Positions 28,762-36,877 are shown, numbered from the stretch's first letter. The stretch is 41,772 nucleotides of DNA from Cognatilysobacter segetis (GCF_004359965.1 NZ_SMRQ01000023.1:1-41772); one strand, 5' to 3'. Numbers and translations: made by a program. The notes: generated by a model from the sequence alone, not told the origin.

Positions 28762-30004
28762 GGCGGGCAGTCTCCATCGCGGCCGGCACGCTGATGGTCG
28801 CGGCGACGCCGGCCGGGAAGTTCGCCACCACCGCCAGCGCCGCGGCGCCGTCGTACACCAGCCGCAGGCGTTCGCGCACATTCTTCAGCCCGATGCCGGT
28901 ACCGCTGTTCTTGGCGTTGAAGCCGTCGCCGTCGTCGGCCACGGTGATCGCGACCTGGTCGTCGCTGCGCCGTGCGCGGATCCACACGGTGCCGCCGCCG
29001 GTGCGCGGCTCCAGCCCGTGCTTGATCGCGTTCTCGACCAGCGTCTGCAGCATCATCGGCGGCATCGGCGTGGTGCGCAGCGGTTCGGGCACGTCGACCT
29101 GCACGTCGAGGCGGCTGCCCATGCGCACCTTCATGATCTCGAGGTAGGCCAGCGCGCGTTCGAGTTCGGCGCCGAGCGTCGATAACTCGTCCTCCGTGCG
29201 CGGCAGCGAGTGGCGAAGGTACTGGATGAGGTGGCCGAGCATCTCCTCGGCGCGCGGCGGATCGCTGCGCGTGAGCAACTGCGCGCTGGCCAGCGTGTTG
29301 TAGAGGAAGTGCGGCTCCACCTGCGCGTGCAGCAGGTTGAGGCGCGCGACGGTGAGCTCCTTCTCGGTCGCCGTCTGCGCCGCCGCCTGCGTCTCGCCGC
29401 GACGCTTCTCCGCGACGCGACGGGTGATCGCGCGGCCCACGGCTTCGGCGTTCTCGAGGTTGGTGCCGTCGTCGACGAGGAACCAGTCGCTCCACGCGCC
29501 GACTTCCGGCTCGCAGATCAGCGTGACGCTGCCGCTGTCCTGCGTCGGCGTGACGGTGGCGAGGATCCGGTTGTGCTGCAGCCCGAAGCCCGACAGCGGA
29601 TTCCAGCGGCCCAGCGGGTTCTCGCCGTAGGTGGCCGGCCGGCGCAGCCGCGCGCGGATCTGCAGGCTGTCGCGCGCGCTGCGCACCGATTCGATGTCGG
29701 GCAACTCGCGGATCGCGGCGTCGAGCAGGTCGAAGGCCTCGCCGGCCTCGAACGGGATCTCGATCTGGCGGCGATGGCGGTTGCCGAGCGCGCCGCGGTC
29801 GACGTGGCCGGCGATCAGGCGCACGCGCCGCAGGTGCGACAGCGCACCGGCCACCACCAGCGCGGCGACCGTGAGATCGAACAGGACGGCGGGCGCTTCC
29901 CACTGCCCGATCACAGGAATGCCCGAATACAGCCCGGTCAGCAGCAGGAGCAGCAGGAACCAGGCGAGGGCGATGCGCAGCAGGAAAACGAGGCTCTTGA
30001 ACAC
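28754..30004 (-). CDS. LytS/AlgZ-type sensor histidine kinase
   Basis: The 416-residue kinase has two transmembrane helices (about 5-25 and 38-55) with a very short periplasmic loop. An unassigned domain spans about 80-195 (IEIPFEAGEAFDLLDAAIRE, LICEPEVGAWSDWFLVDDG). A His_kinase domain of the LytS class follows, with QVEPHFLYNTLASAQ placing the phospho-His at 232. HATPase motifs are LVENAIKHG, VADDGDGF and GTGIGLKNVRERL. The GTG at 30004 is chosen because the hydrophobic helix begins there; an upstream ATG at 30061 in frame would add 19 polar residues and cannot be excluded. No ribosome binding site is evident for either. Confidence 0.88.
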   Translation of the reverse strand: MFKSLVFLLRIALAWFLLLLLLTGLYSGIPVIGQWEAPAVLFDLTVAALVVAGALSHLRRVRLIAGHVDRGALGNRHRRQIEIPFEAGEAFDLLDAAIRELPDIESVRSARDSLQIRARLRRPATYGENPLGRWNPLSGFGLQHNRILATVTPTQDSGSVTLICEPEVGAWSDWFLVDDGTNLENAEAVGRAITRRVAEKRRGETQAAAQTATEKELTVARLNLLHAQVEPHFLYNTLASAQLLTRSDPPRAEEMLGHLIQYLRHSLPRTEDELSTLGAELERALAYLEIMKVRMGSRLDVQVDVPEPLRTTPMPPMMLQTLVENAIKHGLEPRTGGGTVWIRARRSDDQVAITVADDGDGFNAKNSGTGIGLKNVRERLRLVYDGAAALAVVANFPAGVAATISVPAAMETARHG

Positions 30005-30191
30005 GGGGCGGGTCCATCGGGGCGATGCGCCGACGATAGTGACGCGTCCGCGCCCGTCCATGGCGATGCGACGAAGGCCGGCGATGGCGGTGCGACCCGG
30101 GGAAATCGCGGAATCGCACGCGGCCAGGTCACGCGGCCGCGTGGCCCGATGCGCGGGGGCCGGCTCGACGGCGCCTTCTCGCGCGCGGGGC

Positions 30192-30197
30192 GACACT
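30192..30197 (+). promoter_or_regulatory. -10-like hexamer for a leaderless start
   Basis: GACACT is followed by GCGCGC and the ATG at 30204. The layout matches the elements before positions 394 and 3632. Confidence 0.42.
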
Positions 30198-30203
30198 GCG
30201 CGC

Positions 30204-30530
30204 ATGCCCGCCTTCCCGCGTCCCGCTCCGCTGCTGCTCGCCGTCGCGCTCGCGCTGTCGCCCGCGAGCGGCGAGGCCAAGCGCCACGGGCACGGCCACC
30301 ACGGCCACCACGGCCACCGGGGCTGGATGCATGCGCGGATCGCGGTGGTGCGCGGCTGGTTCCACCGCGCCGCGCCCGAGACACGGTCGCGGGCCACGCG
30401 CGCCGCCGCCGACCGATCGGAATCGGCGGCGCGTCGTCGCGTCGAAGAACAGGCGGCGCTGGCGGCGCGTCGGCGGAGCGAGGTCGCCGCCTACCTGCGC
30501 GACCATCCCGCCTTCGCATCGGCCGAGTAG
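30204..30530 (+). CDS. Small exported His-rich protein
   Basis: The 108-residue precursor has a signal peptide (to about residue 24, LALSPASGEA). A histidine cluster HGHGHHGHHGHRG follows, then a helical Arg/Ala/Glu-rich tail. The cluster suggests metal (Ni/Co/Zn/Cu) binding in the periplasm. It is divergent from the sensor kinase gene, sharing about 200 bp of upstream region, so it is a candidate target of that two-component system. No family recognised. Confidence 0.7.
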   Translation: MPAFPRPAPLLLAVALALSPASGEAKRHGHGHHGHHGHRGWMHARIAVVRGWFHRAAPETRSRATRAAADRSESAARRRVEEQAALAARRRSEVAAYLRDHPAFASAE

Positions 30531-30603
30531 GCGCGACGCTGGTCTAAGTAAACGTAAGAGGAACGCGCGACGCCGTGCGTCGACGCGTGGATGCCGGCTG
30601 CGG

Positions 30604-30891
30604 TCAGGCGGCGCGGGCGCTGCCGGCGATCGGACCCAGCGGCGGCAGCGTCGCCTCGTCGGGCCGCTGCGTCAGGTTGCGCAGGCTCAGCACGCGGCCT
30701 TCGCGCGTGATCGCCGCATAGCCGGTGTCGTCGTGCTGCACGAATGCGCTCGCCGGCTCGCCCCGTAGGAACAGCAGCCGCCAACCGGTGCTCTCGAGCC
30801 AGGCGAGCTTGGCGCGCTGCGTGAGCGTGAGCCGTCGTCGCAACTCGGCGTCGGGAAGCGGGCGGCAGCGTCGACGGTCATAGATCAGCAT
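30604..30891 (-). CDS. Hypothetical protein (95 aa)
   Basis: The protein starts MLIYDRRRCRPLPDAELRRRL and has a helical, Arg/Leu-rich first half and a beta-like second half (LLFLRGEPASAFVQHDDTGYAAITREG). There is no signal or membrane helix. GGAG sits 6 nt before the ATG. A 6-bp inverted repeat (GCGTGG/CCACGC) with an A+T-rich 7-nt spacer lies about 70 bp upstream. Function unknown. Confidence 0.65.
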   Translation of the reverse strand: MLIYDRRRCRPLPDAELRRRLTLTQRAKLAWLESTGWRLLFLRGEPASAFVQHDDTGYAAITREGRVLSLRNLTQRPDEATLPPLGPIAGSARAA

Positions 30892-30960
30892 GGGGGCTCC
30901 AGGCGCACGAAAGCCGTGACAACGTCGTGCAGATGCCGTTGCCATCGCGTGAATCGAACG

Positions 30961-30979
30961 GCGTGGATGTATGCCACGC
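30961..30979. promoter_or_regulatory. Short dyad around a -10-like sequence
   Basis: GCGTGG (30961-30966) and CCACGC (30974-30979) flank ATGTATG. On the minus strand this reads ATACAT, a possible -10 for the 95-residue hypothetical gene. Operator function is speculative. Confidence 0.25.
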
Positions 30980-31111
30980 GTCGGCGCGCCGTCGAGCCGA
31001 TTGCGCCCTGACGGCCGCTTGCGGGCATCAACGGCCGCTCTCGCCCGATCGGCGGCGGTACGACCCGCCGACGCGCGCGTCGGATGCTGCGGGTGCAGCG
31101 AAGGCCTGCGA

Positions 31112-32422
31112 TCAGGGCGCGGCGGCCGCCACGCGCCAGACGGTATTGCCGACGTCGTCGGCGACGAGCAGCGCACCGTCGCGCGCGATTTCGACGCCGA
31201 CCGGACGGCCGCGTGCGTTTCCTGCCGCATCGAGGAAGCCCGCCAGCACCTCGCGCGGCGGCGCCGAAGGCCGGCCGTCCGCGAACGGCACCAGCACGAC
31301 GCGGTAGCCCGCGAGCGGCTTGCGGTTCCACGAACCGTGCAGCGCGACGAACGCGCCATCGCCGAGCGCCGCGCGCAGCCGCGGCGACGTATTGAACGCG
31401 AGGCCGAGCGGCGCGACGTGGTTGCCCAGCCCGTAGTCGGGCACCCGCGCGGCCGCCACGCGCGCAGGATCCTGCGGCTTCACGCGCGGGTCGACGTGCG
31501 CGCCCCAGTAGCTGAAGGGCCAGCCGTAGAACGCGCCGCGCTCGACGTGGGTGAGGTAGTCGGGCACCAGGTCGTCGCCGAGCTCGTCGCGCTCGTTGAC
31601 CACCGCCCAGAGCGTGGACGTGCCGGGCTGCCAGGCCAAGCCGACCGGATTGCGCAGCCCGTCCGCGTAGATCGCGATGGTGCGGCGCGCGGGGTCGATC
31701 TCGAGGATCGCCGCGCGCGAGGCCTCGACGGCGAGCCCGTTCTCGCCCGCATTGCTGTTGGAACCCACGCCGACATAGAGCCTGCCGCCGTCCGGCGAGG
31801 CGAGCAGGCTCTTGGTCCAGTGATGGTTGAACCGGCCGGTCGCCCCGGGCAGGTCGACGACGATCTCCGGCGCCGCGTCGATCCGCATTGCACCGGCGGT
31901 GTACGGCACGCGCAGCAGGCGGTCGGTATCGGCGATGTACAGCGTGTCGCCGACGAGCGCCATGCCGAACGGGGAGTGCAGGCCGGTCATGAAGTCGCTG
32001 CGCGTCTCGGCGACCCCGTCGCCGTCGGCGTCGCGCAGCAGCACGATGCGGTCCGGGCTCGGTACGCCGGCGCCGGCGCGCGTCATCACCGCCTTCATCG
32101 CCCAGCCCTTGAGCCCGCGGATGCCGCTCTTGCCAGGCGGCGCGTTGCTCTCCGCGACCAGTACGTCGCCGTTGGGCAGTACGTGCAGCCAGCGCGGATG
32201 GTCGAGCCCGGTCGCGAACGGACGGACCGTGAGGCCGGCGGCCGGCTGTGGTTGGGCGCCCGCGGGCCAGTGCACCGCCGGCGCGATGTCCACGCGCGGA
32301 ATCAGGCGATGCGCGGGCGGCGGCAGTGTCGGCGACGGCCCCACCCCCGCCTCCCACGCGTCCGCCCTCGCCAGGCCCAGGGCGGCGGCGATCAGCAGGG
32401 ACAGGACGGCTCGACGGCGCAT
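31112..32422 (-). CDS. Exported PQQ-dependent sugar/sorbosone dehydrogenase family protein
   Basis: The 436-residue precursor has a signal peptide (to about residue 21) and a six-bladed beta-propeller of the soluble glucose dehydrogenase/sorbosone dehydrogenase family. Typical segments include FATGLDHPRWLHVLPNGDVLVAE, DADGDGVAE, GLHSPFGMAL, DGLRNPVGLAW and GSWNRKP. It should be periplasmic and oxidise an aldose or similar sugar using PQQ. Cofactor dependence is assumed from the family, and no pqq genes are present here. DADGDG resembles a Ca-binding loop. A GGAG lies about 9 nt before the ATG. Confidence 0.87.
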   Translation of the reverse strand: MRRRAVLSLLIAAALGLARADAWEAGVGPSPTLPPPAHRLIPRVDIAPAVHWPAGAQPQPAAGLTVRPFATGLDHPRWLHVLPNGDVLVAESNAPPGKSGIRGLKGWAMKAVMTRAGAGVPSPDRIVLLRDADGDGVAETRSDFMTGLHSPFGMALVGDTLYIADTDRLLRVPYTAGAMRIDAAPEIVVDLPGATGRFNHHWTKSLLASPDGGRLYVGVGSNSNAGENGLAVEASRAAILEIDPARRTIAIYADGLRNPVGLAWQPGTSTLWAVVNERDELGDDLVPDYLTHVERGAFYGWPFSYWGAHVDPRVKPQDPARVAAARVPDYGLGNHVAPLGLAFNTSPRLRAALGDGAFVALHGSWNRKPLAGYRVVLVPFADGRPSAPPREVLAGFLDAAGNARGRPVGVEIARDGALLVADDVGNTVWRVAAAAP

Positions 32423-32560
32423 CGCGGCGGCTCCGGCAGCGGAACCGCAGCCTCGCGCGCCGGTTGTCGCGGCGCCGCGAAGCCGGTTCCGGGGTCGCCC
32501 GCTGGGGCGCCAGGGCGCTTCGTCACAGCCGCTTAGCAGGGGTCGCGGCAGCCTGTCCGC

Positions 32561-32839
32561 ATGCAATATTTCGCCTTTGTCGAGCGCGACGCCCACCGCC
32601 GATACTCGATCACGCTGCCGGACTTTCCGGGCTGCGTCACCGAAGCCACGAGCCTGGCCGGCATCACCGATGCGGCGCAGCAGGCCGTGTCCGTGCACCT
32701 CGCGAGCTGCGTGACGCCACTGAGCAAGCCGCTGCGCGCGGAAATGCTGCCGCCGTCGTTCGAGACCCGCGAGGGCTACTGGATGCTGGTCGACATGGCG
32801 CCGGTGATCGCGAGCTATCCGCCCGGCGTGGGCTGGTAG
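32561..32839 (+). CDS. HicB-like protein (solitary)
   Basis: The 92-residue protein matches HicB-like antitoxin N-terminal domains: MQYFAFVERDAHRRYSITLPDFPGCVTEATSL, then an amphipathic helix, DAAQQAVSVHL. It has no recognisable C-terminal DNA-binding (ribbon-helix-helix) part. No HicA toxin gene fits in the 138-bp upstream gap or downstream, where the convergent regulator gene abuts its stop. It is therefore an orphan, possibly domesticated. CAGCCT lies 6 nt before the ATG, a weak version of the local leaderless pattern. Confidence 0.82.
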   Translation: MQYFAFVERDAHRRYSITLPDFPGCVTEATSLAGITDAAQQAVSVHLASCVTPLSKPLRAEMLPPSFETREGYWMLVDMAPVIASYPPGVGW

Positions 32840-33580
32840 TCAGGCCAGCGCCAAGGGCGGGGCTGCGCGCGGTTCCGGCGCGACCGAGCCCGGCCGCCGG
32901 CGCACCTCGCGAAGCAGGGTTTCGAGACTGCGTTCGACACGGTCCTCCGCCACCTCGCCGGTGGCCGTCATCGCCTCGATGCGGTTGAGCCGGAACTGCC
33001 GGAACGCGGCGCGCAGCCGGCACCAGCCGCCGAGCGTCCACGAACCGCCCCAGAACACGATGCACAGCGGCTCGACGTCGCGGGTCGTCACCGTGTCCGC
33101 CGCATCGCGGTAATCGAGCCGCAGCACGCGGCGCGCGCCGATCGCCTCGTTGAGCGCGTCCAGCAGCGCACCGAACTCGCGCGTGGATTCGCCGCGGCAA
33201 TCGGGCGCGAGGATCGCGGTGCGGTCGCCGAGTGCGCGGATGCGTTCCGGCACCGCGGCCTCGATCTTCACCAGCGCGCGCGCCGCGCTCTCGCTGAGGC
33301 GATTGCCCGCGAACGCACGCGCGAAGCGGATGCCGACGACGACCGCCTCGATCTCCTCGGCATCGAACATCAGCGGCGGGATCTCCGCGCCATGGCGCAG
33401 CACGTAGCCGACGCCCGCCTCGCCTTCGATCGGCACGCCCGATCGCTGCAAGTCGGCGACGTCGCGGTAGACGGTGCGCAGCGACACACCGAGCGTGGCG
33501 GCGAGGTCGCGCGCGAGCACGGCGCGGCGGCGGCCACGCAGCGCGTTGACGAGCAGGAACAGGCGGTCGGCGCGGCGCAT
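32840..33580 (-). CDS. YafY-type WYL-domain transcriptional regulator
   Basis: The 246-residue protein has an N-terminal winged HTH (RRADRLFLLVNALRGRR, DLAATLGVSLRTVYRDVADLQ) and a central WYL-like ligand domain. In the latter the usual W-Y-L triad is altered (WGGSWTLGGWCRLRAAFRQFRL). Such YafY-like regulators commonly control the adjacent gene. The GST gene lies 50 nt upstream on the same strand, with an operator-like dyad before it. The ATG at 33580 is chosen over 33634 because a TACAAT hexamer lies exactly 6 nt before it. Confidence 0.9.
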   Translation of the reverse strand: MRRADRLFLLVNALRGRRRAVLARDLAATLGVSLRTVYRDVADLQRSGVPIEGEAGVGYVLRHGAEIPPLMFDAEEIEAVVVGIRFARAFAGNRLSESAARALVKIEAAVPERIRALGDRTAILAPDCRGESTREFGALLDALNEAIGARRVLRLDYRDAADTVTTRDVEPLCIVFWGGSWTLGGWCRLRAAFRQFRLNRIEAMTATGEVAEDRVERSLETLLREVRRRPGSVAPEPRAAPPLALA

Positions 33581-33586
33581 ACACCG

Positions 33587-33592
33587 ATTGTA
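33587..33592 (-). promoter_or_regulatory. -10 hexamer for the leaderless WYL regulator
   Basis: On the minus strand TACAAT (five of six matches to TATAAT) is followed by CGGTGT and the ATG at 33580. Confidence 0.5.
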
Positions 33593-33630
33593 GCCACGCG
33601 GCGGCATGGCTCCGCCGCGTGGCGGCCGGT

Positions 33631-34281
33631 TCACGCCGCGACGCCGGCCTCGGCCTCGCGTGCCTGCGCCGCCGCGTACTCGGCATCGAGCGCGGATGCC
33701 CGCTGTACGGCCGGATGCGCGCAGACGCGCTCGACGTAGTCGCGGAACACCGGCTCGTCGGGCACCAGGCCGAAGGCGAGCGTCCAGCGCAGCGCCACGC
33801 CCCAGAGCACGTCGGCGATGGTGAAGCGTTCGCCGAACAGGTACGGCCCTTCGCGCAGCTGGTCGGCGAGCGTGCGGATCACGGTGTCGTAGTCGCCGTA
33901 CGGCGAGCCCATCGCGGGCGCCGCATCGCGCTTGAGCGAGCGGTCCACCACCGCCGGCTCGAAACTCGCCGCGTAGAACACCGACCAGCGCAGGTAGGGC
34001 CCGCGCAACGGGTCCTCGATCGCCGGCGTCAGGCCGGCTTCGGGATACAGGTCGGCGAGGTAGAGCATCACCGCGACCTGCTCGGTCACCACGGCATCGC
34101 CGTGGCGGAGCGCCGGCACCTTGCCCATCGGGTTGACCGCGAGGTACTCCGGCGCGCGCTGCGTGCCGGCCGGGAGGTCGAGCATGTGGATGTCGTACTC
34201 GGCGCCGAGCGCCTCGAGCACGGCCAGTGCGCAGGACGCCCGCGAATGCGGGGCGTAGTAGAAGGTGATCCGTCGCGACAT
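33631..34281 (-). CDS. Glutathione S-transferase family protein
   Basis: The 216-residue protein has an N-terminal thioredoxin-fold domain with candidate glutathione-site residues YYAPHSRASCALAV and the cis-Pro motif NPMGKVPAL. TEQVAVMLYLADLYP is the gamma-Glu-binding SNAIxxYL equivalent. The C-terminal helical domain includes FTIADVLWGVALRW. Cys17 in place of a clear catalytic Tyr or Ser resembles beta-class enzymes. GGAGG lies upstream. It probably conjugates or reduces electrophiles with glutathione in the cytosol. Confidence 0.9.
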   Translation of the reverse strand: MSRRITFYYAPHSRASCALAVLEALGAEYDIHMLDLPAGTQRAPEYLAVNPMGKVPALRHGDAVVTEQVAVMLYLADLYPEAGLTPAIEDPLRGPYLRWSVFYAASFEPAVVDRSLKRDAAPAMGSPYGDYDTVIRTLADQLREGPYLFGERFTIADVLWGVALRWTLAFGLVPDEPVFRDYVERVCAHPAVQRASALDAEYAAAQAREAEAGVAA

Positions 34282-34320
34282 GCAGGTGTCCTCCGTGTGG
34301 GGCGCCGGGTTGGCGACGCC

Positions 34321-34326
34321 AGTCTC
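34321..34326 (-). promoter_or_regulatory. -10-like hexamer for the GST gene
   Basis: On the minus strand GAGACT lies about 40 nt before the GST start. The adjacent dyad would cover the -35 region. Confidence 0.3.
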
Positions 34327-34337
34327 GGGGGACCCTG

Positions 34338-34355
34338 CTGACAGCGTGGTGTCAG
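34338..34355. promoter_or_regulatory. Operator-like dyad upstream of the GST gene
   Basis: CTGACA (34338-34343) and TGTCAG (34350-34355) form an 18-bp dyad with a 6-nt centre. A near-perfect direct repeat of AGCGTGGTNTCAG also runs through 34343-34369. Position over the likely -35 region suggests repressor control, with the nearby WYL protein a candidate. Confidence 0.45.
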
Positions 34356-34365
34356 TAGCGTGGTC

Positions 34366-34761
34366 TCAGGCCACCTGGCGCGCCGGCGCGTTGCCCCGCA
34401 GTGCCGCCACCGCTTCGCGGAACGTATCGACACGGAACGGCTTGCCGCAGACCGGAACCGCGGCGAAACGCTCGGGCAGGCAGGCGCGCTCGTTCGCGGT
34501 CGCGAAGAAGAACGGGATGCCGCGCGCGAGCAGCGCATCGGCGACGGGATAGGCGACTTCGCGACCGAGGTTGACGTCGAGCACGGCGCCGTCGATCTCC
34601 GGCACGCGCTCGACCAGCGCGAGCGCGTCCTCCACGGTGGCCACCGGGCCGACGACCACGGCGCCGAGGTCGGCGAGTGCGTCGGACAGGCCCAGCGCGA
34701 GCACGTATTCGTCCTCCACCAGCAGAAGTTTCAGACCTTCGATTCCGTCCATTTCCTGCAT
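34366..34761 (-). CDS. Stand-alone receiver-domain response regulator
   Basis: The 131-residue protein is a single REC domain: KLLLVEDEYVLA supplies the acidic pocket, AVLDVNLG the phospho-acceptor Asp62, and VCGKPF the conserved Lys. No output domain is attached. FATANERA replaces the usual Thr region. Such proteins are often paired with HWE or LOV kinases in general stress responses, or act as phosphate shuttles; no kinase is adjacent. In-frame starts at 34761 and 34752 are both plausible. Confidence 0.88.
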   Translation of the reverse strand: MQEMDGIEGLKLLLVEDEYVLALGLSDALADLGAVVVGPVATVEDALALVERVPEIDGAVLDVNLGREVAYPVADALLARGIPFFFATANERACLPERFAAVPVCGKPFRVDTFREAVAALRGNAPARQVA

Positions 34762-34857
34762 CGGTTCCGCCCCGGCGGGCGACGCGCAGAGCTTGCGCGG
34801 CGGCACGTGGCGCCCGCGCGAAAACCCGGGCGACCGTAACGGCGTTCGCTGACGCGT

Positions 34858-35250
34858 TCAGAGACCGTGCGACGCCAGCGATGCCATCGCGCGCTCACGG
34901 TCGCCGTCGTCGAACGGCATGACCCGCAGCGATGCGAGCGGCAGCGCGTCGAGGCAACGCGCATTGACGCTGTAGCCGTCGGGGTGGCTGCGCGGCACGT
35001 AGAAGCTCTTGATGCCGCAGTGACGGCAGAACAGGTGGTGAGCGGTGCCGGTGTTGAAGCGGTAGTCGGTCAGCGCGTCGGCGCCCTGCAGCAGGCGGAA
35101 ACGCGCGGCCGGCACGATGAGGTGCAGGAAGCCCGTCATGCGGCAGATCGAGCAGTTGCAGTCGAGGACCTCCGGCGCGGCCGGTGCGTCGACCTCGAAG
35201 CGGACCCGGCCGCAGTGGCAGCCGCCGGCGTGCGTGTGCAGCTCATCCAT
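34858..35250 (-). CDS. GFA (glutathione-dependent formaldehyde-activating) family protein
   Basis: The 130-residue protein has the GFA zinc-site cysteines: GGCHCGRVRFEV, CNCSICRMTG and FCRHCGIKSFYVPRSHPDGYSVN. Many members have no proven formaldehyde activity. GGAGG is well placed for the ATG at 35250. That start overlaps the upstream TPR-sulfotransferase stop by 8 nt (ATGGATGA), so the two are translationally coupled. Confidence 0.92.
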   Translation of the reverse strand: MDELHTHAGGCHCGRVRFEVDAPAAPEVLDCNCSICRMTGFLHLIVPAARFRLLQGADALTDYRFNTGTAHHLFCRHCGIKSFYVPRSHPDGYSVNARCLDALPLASLRVMPFDDGDRERAMASLASHGL

Positions 35251-36823
35251 TTCCAGCCTCCGTATCGAGGCCGGCGGCAGCGAGCTGGTCGCGCAATGGC
35301 TGCAGCGCATCGCCATAGCGTCGCCAGCGCCCGATCGACCGGTCGTTCAGCGGCTCGCGCACCTGTGCGGCGCTCGCGGTCGGCACGGCGCCGTCGGCGG
35401 AGGAAAAGTCGAGGCAGTCCGGGTGCCAGGCGAGCCCGCAGAACTCGAGCATGCGCCGCACCCACGCCTCCGGATCGGCGACGAGATGCTCGTACGGCAC
35501 GTCGAGCACGCGTCCGGGCAGTGCGGCGTGCCAGAACGCCATCAGGCGTTCGAAGCCGATCACATGCGCGCCGGTGTCCAGCAGGTCGAACGAGTACCCG
35601 TGATACGGCGATTCCGGCGCGAACAGCTGGCGGAAATTCGACAGCGCCGCGTCCATCGGCTGGCGCCGCAGGCAGAGGATCCGCGCGTCGGGCAGCGCGC
35701 GCGCGATGAAGCCGGCGAACAGGAAGTTGTGCGGCAATTTGTCCACGAGGCGGGGTCGGCCGCCGGCGAGCGCGCGCGTGGCATCGAGATAGTCCTGGCC
35801 GACGCGCGACCAGTCGTCGATGCGCGCCGCGCCGTCGATCAATTCCGCCAGCGAGCGCGGGGCGCCGCCCGCCGCGCGTTGCAGCGCCGCGCCGAAATGG
35901 CCGAGCTCGCCGCCCGAGGCGACGTCCGGATGCCGCGACAGGATGCGATCGACCAGCGTCGTGCCGGTGCGCGGCAGGCCGATCACGAAGATCGGAGCGT
36001 CGCCACGAGCGCCGCGGGCGTCCGGCGGGATCGCTTCGAACGCGCGCCGCACGCTGTCGAAGACCGCTGCATCCGCCGCGCGCGATGAACCCAGCCGCGC
36101 ATGCCACGGCGCCTTGCCGCGCACGTAGTGCCCGAACGCCTCGGAGAAGCGGCCCGCATCCTCCAGCGATTTGGCGATCGCCAGGTGCAGGTGCAGCTGC
36201 GCATCGGGATCGCGCGGATGCGCATCGGCGATCGCCTGCATGCGTTCGATCCATGCGCCGTCCGACTGGCGGCGCAATTGCGCGAGCGCGAGATACGCAC
36301 GCCAGTACGCCGGGTCGGCGTCGAGGCAGGCGCGCAGTTGCGCTTCCGCTTCGTCGATGCGGCCGAAGAACAGCAGCGACGTCGCGAGGTTGAAGCGGTC
36401 CTGCGCACGCTGCGGCGCGATGTCCACCGTGCGCTGGAACGCGCGCAGCGCGGGCTCGTGCAGGTTGGCGCGGCTGTAGACGGTGCCCAGCGTGGACAGC
36501 GTGGCCGCGTCGAGATCGTCGCGCGCGAACAGAGCGTCGGCGGTCCGCGCGGCCTCGTCCATCCGGTGGCACTCGGCCAGCGCACGCGCGAGCAGCGCGC
36601 CCACGTCGGGCCGGCGCGGCCACAGCGGTGGGGTGCGCTGCAGGTGCGCGACGGCCAGCGGCGCATGCCCGAGTTCGATGGCCGACAGGCCCGCCAGGTA
36701 ATGCAGCGCCGGATCGTCCGGCGCATGCCGCGCGGCCTCGCCCGCGAGCCGGTACAGCGTCGGCCAATCGCCGCGTTCGAACGCGGCGGCGAGGGAGGAC
36801 GGCGAGGGGGAGGGGTCGTTCAT
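35243..36823 (-). CDS. TPR-repeat sulfotransferase family protein
   Basis: The 526-residue protein has an N-terminal array of about six TPR-like helical repeats (residues 10-230, e.g. ALHYLAGLSAIELGHAPLAV, ALRAFQRTVDIAP). A sulfotransferase domain spans about 255-500. PIFVIGLPRTGTTLVDRIL is the 5'-phosphosulfate-binding loop, and LCLRRQPMDAALSNF contains the 3'-phosphate-binding Arg/Ser region. It would transfer sulfate from PAPS; the acceptor is unknown and the TPRs may bind it as a protein. No signal peptide is seen. Starts further upstream in this frame run into the exbD gene and are rejected. Confidence 0.9.
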   Translation of the reverse strand: MNDPSPSPSSLAAAFERGDWPTLYRLAGEAARHAPDDPALHYLAGLSAIELGHAPLAVAHLQRTPPLWPRRPDVGALLARALAECHRMDEAARTADALFARDDLDAATLSTLGTVYSRANLHEPALRAFQRTVDIAPQRAQDRFNLATSLLFFGRIDEAEAQLRACLDADPAYWRAYLALAQLRRQSDGAWIERMQAIADAHPRDPDAQLHLHLAIAKSLEDAGRFSEAFGHYVRGKAPWHARLGSSRAADAAVFDSVRRAFEAIPPDARGARGDAPIFVIGLPRTGTTLVDRILSRHPDVASGGELGHFGAALQRAAGGAPRSLAELIDGAARIDDWSRVGQDYLDATRALAGGRPRLVDKLPHNFLFAGFIARALPDARILCLRRQPMDAALSNFRQLFAPESPYHGYSFDLLDTGAHVIGFERLMAFWHAALPGRVLDVPYEHLVADPEAWVRRMLEFCGLAWHPDCLDFSSADGAVPTASAAQVREPLNDRSIGRWRRYGDALQPLRDQLAAAGLDTEAGNG

Positions 36824-36877
36824 CGGGGTGCCCTGCGGGCCGGGAAGCCTACCGCAGGACGGTCGCCGCGCCCGGGC

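Noticed and set aside
28754-30061. Longer sensor kinase start at the ATG 30061
   Set aside because: It would place 19 polar residues before the first membrane helix with no ribosome binding site. The GTG at 30004 is preferred, though not proven.
32423-32560. Possible hicA toxin gene upstream of the HicB-like gene
   Set aside because: The gap is 138 bp and must also hold divergent promoters. No frame has the HicA dsRBD-like motif with its catalytic His.
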